From Marinobacter sp. THAF197a (GTDB taxonomy: Bacteria; Pseudomonadota; Gammaproteobacteria; Pseudomonadales; Oleiphilaceae): 64,000 bases of DNA. This document shows, one piece after another, positions 48,758-58,006 of this stretch. The first letter of the stretch is position 1, and every line of letters begins with the position of its first letter. The stretch covers positions 3,782,001-3,846,000 of the forward strand of contig NZ_CP045324.1 in assembly GCF_009363275.1 (NCBI RefSeq), in the 5' to 3' direction. The position numbers and the translations under genes are program-made. A model generated the notes under the pieces. It did not search any database. It was not told the DNA's origin and was given only the letters and a program-made list of their open reading frames with translations.

Positions 48758-49759
48758 CTACCGGGACGACTCCCATCCGTGCAATAACCGGGCATAGTTC
48801 AGTCGCTCCCAGGTGCCGGCATCCGGCGCGTTATCCATAGACAAAGCGCCTCTGGCCTCCTCCAGGGATTGATAGCCTATACTGGCCAGCCGCGTGGTCA
48901 GTTCACCGGCCAGCCGTTCGAAAGCCGCGGGGCCGTGTTGAAGCACCGTCGATACCAGCTGCACCACCGTGGCACCGGAGAGTATGGCCTTGGCGGCATC
49001 GTCACCGGTATGCACGCCGCCAGACGCTGCCATGTCCATGCCGGTGCGGTTATACAGCCTGGCCATGGCGTGCAGTCGCAATGGCAGCTCAGCACTGGTT
49101 GAAAGAACCACCTCCCGGCTCAACGCCAGCTGCTCCAGATCGATATCCGGTTGATAGAACCGGTTGAACAGCACCAGGCCCCTGGCCCCCGCCGCTTCAA
49201 CGCCCGCCACAAACGCCGGCAATGCCGAGTAGAAAGGCGAGAGTTTAACGCTGACCGGCACCGACACCTGTTCCACGACAGAGCGAATCACCACCAGCTG
49301 GCGCTGTTCCAGAGTATCGGCGGTATCACCCGCATCAGTGGCCAGGTCGTAAAGGTTAAGCTCGATGGCATCAGCGCCGGCCTGCTCAAGTTCCGTGGCA
49401 TGCTGGGTCCAGCCACCGGGGGAAATGCCGTTGAGGGAGGCAATCACCGGCACGCCCAGCTCCGCTTTCAGCTGCTGCAATCGTTGCAGGTAACTGCCGG
49501 AGCCCATCTCGAAGATCTCGGATTCCGGGAAAAACGAGCGGGCTTCAGCATCCATGTTGATACGGGAATCGATAAACTTGTGCGCGGCCATCTGCTCGGC
49601 CACCAGCTGCTCTTCAAACAGCGAGTGCATCACCACCGCCCCGGCTCCGGCCCGCACGCAGGCCTTAAGGGTATCCAGCTCATCGGTCAGCGGGCTCGCG
49701 CCCAGCACCAGGGGCGACTTCAGCTCCAGGCCCAGCCAGCGGGTTGTCAGGTCAGTCAT
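48758..49759 (-). CDS. Dihydroorotate dehydrogenase-like protein
   Basis: FMN-binding TIM-barrel protein of 333 aa. LGLELKSPLVLGASPLT at the start, SLNGISPGGW, AIELNLY, PVSVKLSPF and the phosphate-binding SGGVHTGDDAAK / GATVVQLVST blocks resemble class 1 dihydroorotate and dihydropyrimidine (PreA-like) dehydrogenases. The start overlaps the end of nifJ by eight bases, so expression is coupled to pyruvate:ferredoxin oxidoreductase and a role in pyrimidine synthesis is unlikely. GGAGG lies close before the ATG. Substrate unknown. Confidence 0.82.
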   Translation of the reverse strand: MTDLTTRWLGLELKSPLVLGASPLTDELDTLKACVRAGAGAVVMHSLFEEQLVAEQMAAHKFIDSRINMDAEARSFFPESEIFEMGSGSYLQRLQQLKAELGVPVIASLNGISPGGWTQHATELEQAGADAIELNLYDLATDAGDTADTLEQRQLVVIRSVVEQVSVPVSVKLSPFYSALPAFVAGVEAAGARGLVLFNRFYQPDIDLEQLALSREVVLSTSAELPLRLHAMARLYNRTGMDMAASGGVHTGDDAAKAILSGATVVQLVSTVLQHGPAAFERLAGELTTRLASIGYQSLEEARGALSMDNAPDAGTWERLNYARLLHGWESSR

Positions 49760-52700
49760 GGTTGCCTCCATCCCTGGCGGGCTTCTCATTCCCGGCATCA
49801 TGGGGTTCAAAATGAATACCCGCCAGCTGCATATACAGCTCCCGTTGTTCTTTCGCGGCATCACTGGCGGCAGCGACCAGCTGTTCGTAGCGCTGTGGGT
49901 CCCGCAATTCCAGCATCCGGAACCGGGCCTCCTCCTGCATGTAGGCTTTCATCGGTACTTTCTGGCGCACGGAATCCAGTTGCAATGGCGGCAGGCCTTC
50001 CTCGATCCGCCTTGGATCAAACCGGTACAGTGGCCAGGCCCAGCTGTCCACCGCCCGCTTCTGCTGGGCCGGAGAGTGCACCAGGTCGTAGCCGTGGGCA
50101 ATGCAGGGGCTGTGGGCAATGATCAGCGCCGGGCCGTCAAAGCTTTCGGCTTCCTGCAGTGCCTTGGTGGCCTGGTTGCTGTGGGACTGCATGGCAATCT
50201 GGGCCACGTACACGTGGCCATAACTCATGGCCAGCAGGCCCAGGTCTTTCTTGCGGGTTTCCTTGCCGGCGGCGGCGAACTTGGCCACAGCGCCCATGGG
50301 CGTGGCCTTGGATTGCTGGCCACCGGTGTTGGAATAGACTTCCGTATCCAGCACCAGCAACTTGATGTTCTGGCCGGAAGCCAGGGCATGGTCCAGCCCG
50401 CCGTAGCCAATGTCGTAGGCCCAGCCGTCGCCACCAATCACCCAGACGCTCTTGGGACAAAGCTCATCCGCCAGGTTACCCAGCTCCTGCGCTTCGGAGC
50501 CTTGTTGGCCTACAAGCCAGTTACGCAGTTGCGCGACGGCTTCGCGCCGGGCCGCCATGGCGCTCTCGTCGAGAGTGACACAGGGGCCGGTCAGGGCCTG
50601 GTAGAGTTCAACAGGGAGCTGCGCTTTCATGTCTTCCAGCAATTGCCGGGCCCGGCCAGCCAGTTTGCTCAGCCCCATGCGCATACCCAGGCCCAGCTCC
50701 GCGGCATCCTCGAACAACGAGTTGTTCCAGGTAGGTCCCCGGCCATCGGCATTCACCGTGTAAGGCGTGGTGGGCAGGTTGCCGCCGTAGATCGAGGAGC
50801 AGCCGGTGGCGTTGGCAATCATCAGCCGGTCGCCCAGCAACTGGGTGAGCAATCGGATGTAAGGGGTTTCACCGCAGCCGGCACAGGCCCCCGAATACTC
50901 GAACAGGGGAATCAGTAACGGTAGGGATTTGAAGTCCCGGGGAATTCGGTCCCGAGGTACGTCCGGCAGGCTGCGCAGGAATGCCAGATTATGGGCCTCA
51001 TCTTCCACATGCTCCTCAACGGGGCGCATGTTGATGGCCTTGCGCTTGGGCTGGGTGCGGTCTTTGGCCGGGCAGACTTCCACACACAAGCCGCAGCCGG
51101 TGCAATCCTCCGGGGCTACCTGAACCCGGTAGTCCAGCCCTTCCAGCTCGGGGGTGTGGGTTTCCGGTACCGCGCTGAAGCTTTCGGGGGCATCTTTCGC
51201 GCTGTCCGGCTCAAACACTTTGCTGATGATCGCCGTGTGGGGGCAGATCATGGTGCAGAAATTACACTGCACACACAGGTCCGATTCCCAGATCGGGATC
51301 TCCTGGGCAATGCTGCGTTTTTCATACTGGCTGGTGCCAGTGGGCCAGGTGCCATCCACCGGGAAGGCGCTGACCGGCAGTTTATCGCCCTGGCCATCCA
51401 TCAGCAGCCGGGTAACTTTCTGGACAAAGTCCGGGGCATTTTCCGGCACTCTCGGGGGCCGGGTCCGGGAAGCCGTTACGGCAACGGGCACCGGCACTTC
51501 GTGGAGGTTGTCCAGGGCGGAATCCACTGCTTCCACATTACGCCGCACCACCTCCGGCCCGCGCCGGCCCCAGGTCTGGCTAATGGATTCCTTGATATGG
51601 TTTATGGCCTCGTCACGGGGCAGGATATCGGCCAGGGCAAAGAAGCACACCTGCATCACCGTGTTGATTCGCCGGTCCAGCCCGGCCTGTTCGGCTACGC
51701 TGGCGGCGTCGATCACGAACAATCTGGCTTTGCGCTCCACCAGCACCCGTTGAGCTTCCACCGACAATTGTTCCCAGCTCTGCTCCGCTGGCCAGGGCAC
51801 ATTCAAGAGCACCGTCGCCCCGGGCGCAGCGTGTTCCAGCACATCGAACTTCTCCAGAAACTGCGGCGCGTGCACCGCGACAAACTGGGCCTGATGAATC
51901 TGGTAACTGGAACGAATGGGATGCGGCCCGAAGCGCAGGTGGGAGACGGTGGTGGCACCGGATTTCTTGGAATCGTAAACAAAGTGCCCCTGGGCGAACA
52001 GGTCGGTGCCCTCGCCCAGAATCTTGATACTGGCCTTGTTGCTGCTGACGGTGCCATCGGCACCGAGGCCAAAAAACAGCGCCCGCCGGGTGTCTGGGGA
52101 TTCAATATCCAGCTCGCTGTCCACGTCGAGGGACAGGTGGGTAACATCATCCCGCACCCCGACGGTAAAGCGGGTTTTTGGTGCCGGCTCCTGCAGTTGC
52201 TCAAACACCGCGCAGACCATAGCCGGGGTGAACTCCCGGGAGGACAAGCCATAACGCCCGCCGATCACACGGGGCAGATGGGGCCGATCACCCCGGCTGA
52301 ATGCTTCCATCATGGCGCCGCTGACTTCCAGCAGCAGTGGCTCGCCCTGGGCGCCGGGCTCCTTGGTTCTGTCCAGTACCGCCAACTGCTTCACGGTATC
52401 TGGTAACGCCTCGAGGAAGCGCTCGGTGGCGAAGGGCCGGAACAGGCGCACCTTGAGCACGCCCACTTTCTCGCCCTTTGCCAGCAACCATTCGACGGTT
52501 TCATGGGCACACTCGGCGCCAGATCCCATCAGGATGATGACCCGCTCGGCCTGCGGGTGCCCGACATAGTCAAACAACCTGTACTGCCGGCCGGTGATGT
52601 CGGCAAAGCGGGACATCACCGCCTCCAGATGCTCCGGGAAGGCTTGATAAAACCGGTTGGCCGCTTCCCGGGACTGAAAAAAGGCGTCGGGATTCTGTGA

Positions 52701-53348
52701 GGTGCCCCGCAGCACCGGGTGGTCTGGCGTCATCCGGCGGTTACGATGTGCCTCGATGCCCTGATAAGGCACCAATCCTTTCAGTTCATCATCGCTGAGC
52801 GGAACAATCTTGGCGATTTCATGGGAGGTACGAAAGCCGTCGAAAAAGTGCATCACCGGTACCCGGCTTTCCAGCGTGACTGCGTGACCAATCGCGGCCA
52901 TGTCCTGGGCTTCCTGCACTGAGCCAGAGGCCAGCAGGGCGAAGCCGGTGCCCCGGGCACTCATGACATCGGAGTGGTCACAAAAGATCGACAAGGCGTG
53001 GGTGGCCAGGCTGCGGGCGGCCACGTGCATGCAAAACGGCGTCAGCTCGCCGGCAATCTTGTACAGGTTGGGCAGCATCAGCAGCAGGCCCTGGGAGGCA
53101 GTGAACGTAGTCACCAGTGAGCCCGCCTGCAAAGCGCCGTGCATGGCGCCGGCCGCGCCGGCTTCGGACTGCATTTCCACCACACCCGGTACCTGGCCCC
53201 AAACGTTGGGTTTGCCCAGAGCCGCCCAGTCGTCGGCATGCTCCCCCATGACAGAGGCCGGAGTAATCGGGTAGATGGCGATGGTTTCACTCAACCGATA
53301 GGCCACTGAGGCAACGGCTTCATTGCCGTCGAGGGTGCGGAACTCCAT
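49752..53348 (-). CDS. nifJ: Pyruvate:ferredoxin (flavodoxin) oxidoreductase
   Basis: Single-chain PFOR of 1198 aa that converts pyruvate and CoA to acetyl-CoA and CO2, passing electrons to ferredoxin or flavodoxin. Domains run in the order alpha (1-255, YPITPASVMGEH), the CoA-binding part, gamma (about 415-625), a ferredoxin-like insert with two 4Fe-4S clusters (CVQCNFCTMICP and CTGCGLCVEVCP, about 675-760), and the TPP domain (CAGCGE, GDGWAYDIGYGG, YSNTGGQ). ATG 53348 follows AAGG at nine bases, and an ATG three codons earlier is possible. A flavodoxin gene lies at 61-507 but is remote. Confidence 0.92.
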   Translation of the reverse strand: MEFRTLDGNEAVASVAYRLSETIAIYPITPASVMGEHADDWAALGKPNVWGQVPGVVEMQSEAGAAGAMHGALQAGSLVTTFTASQGLLLMLPNLYKIAGELTPFCMHVAARSLATHALSIFCDHSDVMSARGTGFALLASGSVQEAQDMAAIGHAVTLESRVPVMHFFDGFRTSHEIAKIVPLSDDELKGLVPYQGIEAHRNRRMTPDHPVLRGTSQNPDAFFQSREAANRFYQAFPEHLEAVMSRFADITGRQYRLFDYVGHPQAERVIILMGSGAECAHETVEWLLAKGEKVGVLKVRLFRPFATERFLEALPDTVKQLAVLDRTKEPGAQGEPLLLEVSGAMMEAFSRGDRPHLPRVIGGRYGLSSREFTPAMVCAVFEQLQEPAPKTRFTVGVRDDVTHLSLDVDSELDIESPDTRRALFFGLGADGTVSSNKASIKILGEGTDLFAQGHFVYDSKKSGATTVSHLRFGPHPIRSSYQIHQAQFVAVHAPQFLEKFDVLEHAAPGATVLLNVPWPAEQSWEQLSVEAQRVLVERKARLFVIDAASVAEQAGLDRRINTVMQVCFFALADILPRDEAINHIKESISQTWGRRGPEVVRRNVEAVDSALDNLHEVPVPVAVTASRTRPPRVPENAPDFVQKVTRLLMDGQGDKLPVSAFPVDGTWPTGTSQYEKRSIAQEIPIWESDLCVQCNFCTMICPHTAIISKVFEPDSAKDAPESFSAVPETHTPELEGLDYRVQVAPEDCTGCGLCVEVCPAKDRTQPKRKAINMRPVEEHVEDEAHNLAFLRSLPDVPRDRIPRDFKSLPLLIPLFEYSGACAGCGETPYIRLLTQLLGDRLMIANATGCSSIYGGNLPTTPYTVNADGRGPTWNNSLFEDAAELGLGMRMGLSKLAGRARQLLEDMKAQLPVELYQALTGPCVTLDESAMAARREAVAQLRNWLVGQQGSEAQELGNLADELCPKSVWVIGGDGWAYDIGYGGLDHALASGQNIKLLVLDTEVYSNTGGQQSKATPMGAVAKFAAAGKETRKKDLGLLAMSYGHVYVAQIAMQSHSNQATKALQEAESFDGPALIIAHSPCIAHGYDLVHSPAQQKRAVDSWAWPLYRFDPRRIEEGLPPLQLDSVRQKVPMKAYMQEEARFRMLELRDPQRYEQLVAAASDAAKEQRELYMQLAGIHFEPHDAGNEKPARDGGNHD

Positions 53349-53430
53349 GGATACCATCCTTGTTGAAACGGCGGGATAATATCCAGTCTAGGCAGGGCCT
53401 GTGAGGCCCGCAAGTTGGCGCCAGACCAAC

Positions 53431-54522
53431 CTAACGGCCAGCTATCAGGTCACCCAGCAGCGCCCGGTAACGCCCCGCCAACCGAGACGCCCGCCAGGCA
53501 TCAGGGGAAGCAGAAGCGGGTTTATCCATCATGATCTGTTCCAGGCAGCTAACGGCAGCCCTGGCTTCCGCTTCCGGGCTCGATTCATCACTCCGGTAAC
53601 GACAAGGCTCGGGCACATATTCCCGGTACGCCAGCCGGTCCGGCACCAGGGCCACACAGCCCGACGCCATAGCTTCCAGCACCGCCAGGCCCTGGAAGTC
53701 GTGCAAGGCTGTGGACAAAACAACGTCTGCCTCGCGCAGCAACCGGTCGTACTCATCGCGACTGTCCATAAAACCCCAGTGCTCGATGTAACCGGCAAAT
53801 TGCTGGTGGATCCGGTCAAATGCCTCCGGATAACGGCGGAAGCCCTCCCCCACCACACTCAAACGAAAGGGCATGGACCGGCCCGCCAGCGCTTGTAAAA
53901 ACGCCAGCAAGCGATCTGGCCCCTTATCGTATTCCCATCGATGGTTCCAGAGCAGATGTGGGCACCGCCAGTTCAACGCGCGCCCCTGGTCGACAAACAG
54001 GCGGTCTTCAATCGGCACAGGCAGCACCCGGGATTTCTCTGTTAATGCCTGCACCACCCCCGGCGGCACCGCATCGGGCATTTTGTCCAGTAAGGCGTCA
54101 ACGCCCCGCAAGAAACTGTCCCGGTTCCAGGCGCTGTTGAACGCCACCGCGTCTGCCGCCAGCGCGCTGTATAGATTCACCATCTGCGGCTCCAGCCGAC
54201 CCTGCTGCTGTTCGCTCACCGGGAAGGCAAACTGGTTTTCATGCATGTAGAGCAGGCACGGAGTGGTTACCAGCTGGGGATGCAGGCCCCGCAGGGTGGC
54301 CAGATCCACCATGGACGTGGCGATTATCAGGTCCCAGGGTTGTGACAGGCATGGCTCGGCCAGCCAGCTTACCGGGTTACCGCGAATGCGCCACTGGAAG
54401 AACCGGGGAGGAAGCGTCAGGGTCTGCCAGTGATAGTCGGGACACATCGCCACCAGCTGGTTCCGCCAGCGCCGGTGGCTGGCGGCGTCATAGGCGGATA
54501 ACAGAAGAATTCGCGGGTTCAT
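53431..54522 (-). CDS. tRNA-queuosine alpha-mannosyltransferase-like glycosyltransferase
   Basis: GT-B-fold glycosyltransferase of 363 aa. The N-terminal domain (about 1-170) has LLYMHENQFAFP, and the linker has LLWNHRWEYDKGPD. Both are marks of the DUF3524/GTDC1 family, whose animal member (QTMAN) mannosylates queuosine in tRNA-Asp. The C-terminal glycosyltransferase family 1 domain has SVVGEGFRRYPEAF, YIEHWGF and STALHDFQGLAVLEAMASGC with the nucleotide-sugar Glu. Queuosine mannosylation by this bacterial protein is inference. No queuosine genes are nearby. It lies 43 bases downstream of the MFS gene. Confidence 0.8.
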   Translation of the reverse strand: MNPRILLLSAYDAASHRRWRNQLVAMCPDYHWQTLTLPPRFFQWRIRGNPVSWLAEPCLSQPWDLIIATSMVDLATLRGLHPQLVTTPCLLYMHENQFAFPVSEQQQGRLEPQMVNLYSALAADAVAFNSAWNRDSFLRGVDALLDKMPDAVPPGVVQALTEKSRVLPVPIEDRLFVDQGRALNWRCPHLLWNHRWEYDKGPDRLLAFLQALAGRSMPFRLSVVGEGFRRYPEAFDRIHQQFAGYIEHWGFMDSRDEYDRLLREADVVLSTALHDFQGLAVLEAMASGCVALVPDRLAYREYVPEPCRYRSDESSPEAEARAAVSCLEQIMMDKPASASPDAWRASRLAGRYRALLGDLIAGR

Positions 54523-54565
54523 GGCGGTCCATTACAGATGGGGCGGCTGGAATCGGGCTATTGTA

Positions 54566-55741
54566 TCAGGCTGGCGCCTTGCCTCGGCCCAGCGACAGCA
54601 ATCCGAACACCGGGCCCGGCAGCAACAGTAACGCCACCCACACACCCCAGGGGCTCCAGAGCCCGCTGGTGATCCAGATAGCGGGCAGCGTCAGACCAAA
54701 CCCTACGGCATTCATCACCGCCAGTGAGGAACCAACCGTTTCTTTCGGTGCGGTAGCCGCCGCCAGAGCCGAGAACTGGGGCGAATCCGCCACCACGGCA
54801 ATGCCCCAGATCATCAGTAACGCGATCAGCAGTGTTGGCGACAGGCCGTTCAACCAGGGGTACAGCAGGCACAGCGCCCCGGAGACCATCAGCGCCCGCC
54901 GCGCCACCCACTCACTGCCCCGGGTTCGACTGAGCCGGCCACCGCCGATACAGCCGGCCGCGCCGATACCGATGACCGCGAACGATAGCCAGGGCACCAG
55001 CGCCTCACCCTGCCCCAGGCGGTTTAACTCCCGGGCAATCAGTAACGGCACCAGAGTCCAGAACGCATAGAGCTCCCACATGTGGCCAAAGTAACCGCCG
55101 GCGACCGCCCGGAACCGGGGAATTCGCAGGGCGGCCAGCCCTTGGCTAATCGGCAACCCGCCATTGGCTTTGGGCAGGTGCGGTCCATCGCCGAGCAGGA
55201 ACACCAGCAAACCGCCGGCCAGCGCCAGAACCGACGCCGCCAGCAACGGCCATTCCCACGGTAGGCCCAGCGTAGCACCCCGCATCAGATGAGGCAGTGC
55301 AGTCCCCAGCGTGAGCATGCCCACCAGCCACGCCAAAGCGGCGCCTGCGTGCTTGGGCGTCCAGGCAATGACCAGCTTCATGCCCAGGGGGTAGATACCA
55401 GCCAGGCACAGACCAGTGGCGAATCGCAACAGGCTGTCCACCGGAAACACCCCCGCAACCAGTACAAAACCGGCATTGGCCAGGGCGCCCAGCACACTGG
55501 AAACCAGAAAAATACGACTGGCGCCAAAACGGTCGGCCAGCCCGGTTACCGCCAGGGTCAGCGTACCGACAATAAAACCGGCCTGAACCGAGAGGGTAAG
55601 CCGGCCCAGATCCGATTCCGCCAGCCCCAGCTCACCAGCCAGTGACAACCACACCCCGTTGATGCTGAACCAGAGGGACGTGCCAAACAGTTGTGCCAGC
55701 ACAATCACTGGCAGTGGATAACGTTGCAGTAGGCCGATCAT
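54566..55741 (-). CDS. Major facilitator superfamily transporter
   Basis: 391 aa with twelve predicted helices. The loop between helices 2 and 3 reads GLADRFGASR, a form of the MFS motif A, and helix 4-5 contains RFATGLCLAGIYPLGMKL. FGTSLWFSINGVW in helix 1 recalls the YbfB/cyanate-permease-like branch. The substrate is unknown. It sits between fetB and the glycosyltransferase on the same strand, and the 78-base gap to fetB could hold a promoter. Confidence 0.83.
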   Translation of the reverse strand: MIGLLQRYPLPVIVLAQLFGTSLWFSINGVWLSLAGELGLAESDLGRLTLSVQAGFIVGTLTLAVTGLADRFGASRIFLVSSVLGALANAGFVLVAGVFPVDSLLRFATGLCLAGIYPLGMKLVIAWTPKHAGAALAWLVGMLTLGTALPHLMRGATLGLPWEWPLLAASVLALAGGLLVFLLGDGPHLPKANGGLPISQGLAALRIPRFRAVAGGYFGHMWELYAFWTLVPLLIARELNRLGQGEALVPWLSFAVIGIGAAGCIGGGRLSRTRGSEWVARRALMVSGALCLLYPWLNGLSPTLLIALLMIWGIAVVADSPQFSALAAATAPKETVGSSLAVMNAVGFGLTLPAIWITSGLWSPWGVWVALLLLPGPVFGLLSLGRGKAPA

Positions 55742-55819
55742 CTTGTTGTCTTTGTTGCTGGTGAAGCCCCAAGCCTAGCCCCAAAGCCGCTCGGGTACCC
55801 ATGCTACTTTGGTGCCCGG

Positions 55820-56617
55820 TCAGGGTTCTATCAAACGATCCAGCCGCAACCGCTCTCGTTCATCGAACAGCCGGCGACCACCCCAACCCACCGCCATCAC
55901 CGCCCCAAAACCAGTACCGGCGGTGATGATCAGCATTACAAGAATCTGGTATTTCACCGCCACCGCCGGTGGGCTGCCCGCCAGAATCTGACCGGTCATC
56001 ATGCCCGGCAGGCTGACAATCCCGGCCGCGGCCATGGCGTTGATGGACGGCATCATGCCACTGCGCATGGCTTCCCGGCGGATATCTTCCAGTGCCTGTT
56101 GCCAGGTCTGTCCCAACATCAGCCGGTTCTCGATCACCGCCCGTTGGCGCCATACCGAGTCATTAAGGCGATCCAGGGCCAGGCTAACCCCGGTCATGGT
56201 GTTGCCCAGCATCATCCCCAACAGCGGAATGGCGTACTGGGGCGCATACCAGGGGTCGGGGCCAATCACCACGGTCAGCGCGAGTACGGTCACGGTAAAA
56301 GACGACACAAACATGGCTCCGGTACCGATGCCAAACGCCCACCAGCCACGCAGGCGCCGGCCCTGTCGCGCCACCACCTCCCGACCCGCCACCAACAGCA
56401 TGATCAACGCCAGCAGGGCAATCCAGTAGAACGCCGAAGAGGCAAAGAGCGCTTCCAGCACCAGCCCGATCAGGGCCAGTTGGATGACCGTGCGAACGGT
56501 GGCAATCAACAGACTGCGGGACACACCCAGCCGGGCCATATGACTGGTTAATGCCAAGGCCAGGATCAGCAGCGCCGCCAGCCCCAGCTTCCACCAGGCC
56601 AGATCAATCACTTCCAT
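55820..56617 (-). CDS. fetB: Iron export permease FetB
   Basis: UPF0014-family membrane protein of 265 aa with six to seven helices. The blocks VRTVIQLALIGLVLE, LLGMMLGNTMTGVSLALDR and SGMMPSINAMAAAGIVSLPGMMTGQILAG (read in parts) are strongly conserved in FetB/YbbM. With FetA it forms an ABC exporter that lowers cytoplasmic iron and improves survival under peroxide stress in E. coli. Its start lies within the end of fetA (14-base overlap), so the two are translationally coupled. Confidence 0.9.
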   Translation of the reverse strand: MEVIDLAWWKLGLAALLILALALTSHMARLGVSRSLLIATVRTVIQLALIGLVLEALFASSAFYWIALLALIMLLVAGREVVARQGRRLRGWWAFGIGTGAMFVSSFTVTVLALTVVIGPDPWYAPQYAIPLLGMMLGNTMTGVSLALDRLNDSVWRQRAVIENRLMLGQTWQQALEDIRREAMRSGMMPSINAMAAAGIVSLPGMMTGQILAGSPPAVAVKYQILVMLIITAGTGFGAVMAVGWGGRRLFDERERLRLDRLIEP

Positions 56618-57212
56618 GTTCGGGCTCCAGTGCCGTTCCGCGAATCCGATAGTGGGCATCCGCCACGCGGTGAATCTGGGCGGGGTCGTGGGCTACCCAT
56701 AAAGTTGCAATCTGCTGGCGTTGAATCTCGTCCAGCAGCCAGTTTTCGATGTTGAGGGTGCTGTCGCCATCAAGATTAGCCGTCGGCTCATCCAGCAACA
56801 GCGTCTGTGGCTCCAGGGCCAAAGCCCGCCAAAGCGCCAGCCGCTGCCGCTCACCGGATGACAACCGGCTGACCGACCAGCCCATCACGTCCGCAGGGAA
56901 CCCCAAAGCGGCAGGCAAACGCTCACCTGCCCCTTTGGGAAAGTGGGCACTTACCTCGTCAAACCACCACTGGCTGTCCGCCGGCACCATCACCACCTGA
57001 CGTCGCCATTGATGGGCCGGCACCGCACCCTGGCTGGTGCCATTCAGGGAAATCTCTCCATCGTGGGGTTCCAGGTCTGCCACTGCCCGCAATAACCGGC
57101 TTTTACCGCTGCCGGATGGCCCGGACAAACAGACTACCCGGCCAGCGGGTACTGCCAGTGACACGCCGGTAAGGGCACCAACGCCGACCTGATCCAGCAA
57201 CAACCCTGTCAA
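56604..57212 (-). CDS. fetA: Iron export ABC transporter ATP-binding protein FetA
   Basis: Compact ABC ATPase of 202 aa. Walker A is GPSGSGKS, the signature is LSSGERQRLALWRA, Walker B is TLLLDEPTANLD, and the switch His is in WVAHDPAQ. The start is TTG, the only well-placed start after the SDR stop seven bases upstream, with GGTGAG in ribosome-site position. It pairs with fetB. Together with the SDR upstream, the three genes form one probable transcript. Confidence 0.88.
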   Translation of the reverse strand: MTGLLLDQVGVGALTGVSLAVPAGRVVCLSGPSGSGKSRLLRAVADLEPHDGEISLNGTSQGAVPAHQWRRQVVMVPADSQWWFDEVSAHFPKGAGERLPAALGFPADVMGWSVSRLSSGERQRLALWRALALEPQTLLLDEPTANLDGDSTLNIENWLLDEIQRQQIATLWVAHDPAQIHRVADAHYRIRGTALEPEHGSD

Positions 57213-57219
57213 AATCGGC

Positions 57220-57891
57220 TCACCAGGGCAGTTCCTCGCCGTTGCTGTGCCAGAACGAACCGGTGTTCTCCAGACTCAGGTTGGCAATCCGCTCGGCCAG
57301 TCCTTTGGCGGACTCTTCCGGAGTGATCAAACCACCAAAATTCACCATTCGGGTCTTCACATAACCCGGGTGCAACTGAGCCACCGCAATGCCCCTGGGT
57401 TTGAGGTCCACGGCTAGTGATTTACCGAAGGCATTGAGGGCCGCCTTGGAGGCGCGATAGCCGTAGCGGCCGCCGGAGTCGTTGTCGGCAATGGAACCCA
57501 TGCGGCTGGTGATGTTGGCGATCTTGCCGCCTTCACGAATTTGCGGCACCAGGGCTTCGGTGACCCTCAGGGGTGCGTAGGCGTTGATTTCCATCTGGGT
57601 GCGGATGGAATCGAAATCGATGTTACCCAGTTGCTCATCCTGCAACAGCCCGGCGTTATTGATCAGCAGGCTGATGGACTTGCCCACAAGCGCCGACGTG
57701 AGTTTCTCAATACCGGCATCGGTGGTGACATCCACCCCTTCAATAACCTGCTTGGCCACTTCTGACAGTTCATCCGAGGACTGCCTGCACACCCCGATCA
57801 CTTCGCAGCCCTGCCCCGCATAATGCCGGGCGAGCTCCAGGCCAATGCCTCGGTTGGCACCGGTAATCACAACCACTTGGGGTTCAGACAT
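57220..57891 (-). CDS. Short-chain dehydrogenase/reductase
   Basis: Classical-type SDR of 223 aa. The NAD(P)-binding motif is TGANRGIG (10-17), NNAG is near 79-82, the active-site Ser is in ITSRMGS and the catalytic YGYRASK is near 143-149. The acidic or basic residue that sets NADH or NADPH preference is not clear. The first gene of the SDR-fetA-fetB run, with GGAGGT a few bases before the ATG. Substrate unknown, and no link to iron export is known. Confidence 0.85.
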   Translation of the reverse strand: MSEPQVVVITGANRGIGLELARHYAGQGCEVIGVCRQSSDELSEVAKQVIEGVDVTTDAGIEKLTSALVGKSISLLINNAGLLQDEQLGNIDFDSIRTQMEINAYAPLRVTEALVPQIREGGKIANITSRMGSIADNDSGGRYGYRASKAALNAFGKSLAVDLKPRGIAVAQLHPGYVKTRMVNFGGLITPEESAKGLAERIANLSLENTGSFWHSNGEELPW

Positions 57892-58006
57892 AACACCTCC
57901 CTTTTACACGGTTTGTTCAGCCCTATTGGCAGGATCTGCCGAATCTGTAATGGTTACACCATTGCACACCATCTTGCCAGTAACCCACGGTCGAGAAACA
58001 GCATCC

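Noticed and set aside
49554..52406. Two long plus-strand open frames (454 and 471 codons) opposite nifJ and the DHOD-like gene
   Set aside because: Antisense shadows. The minus-strand proteins show intact iron-sulfur and TPP motifs, and the plus frames show none.
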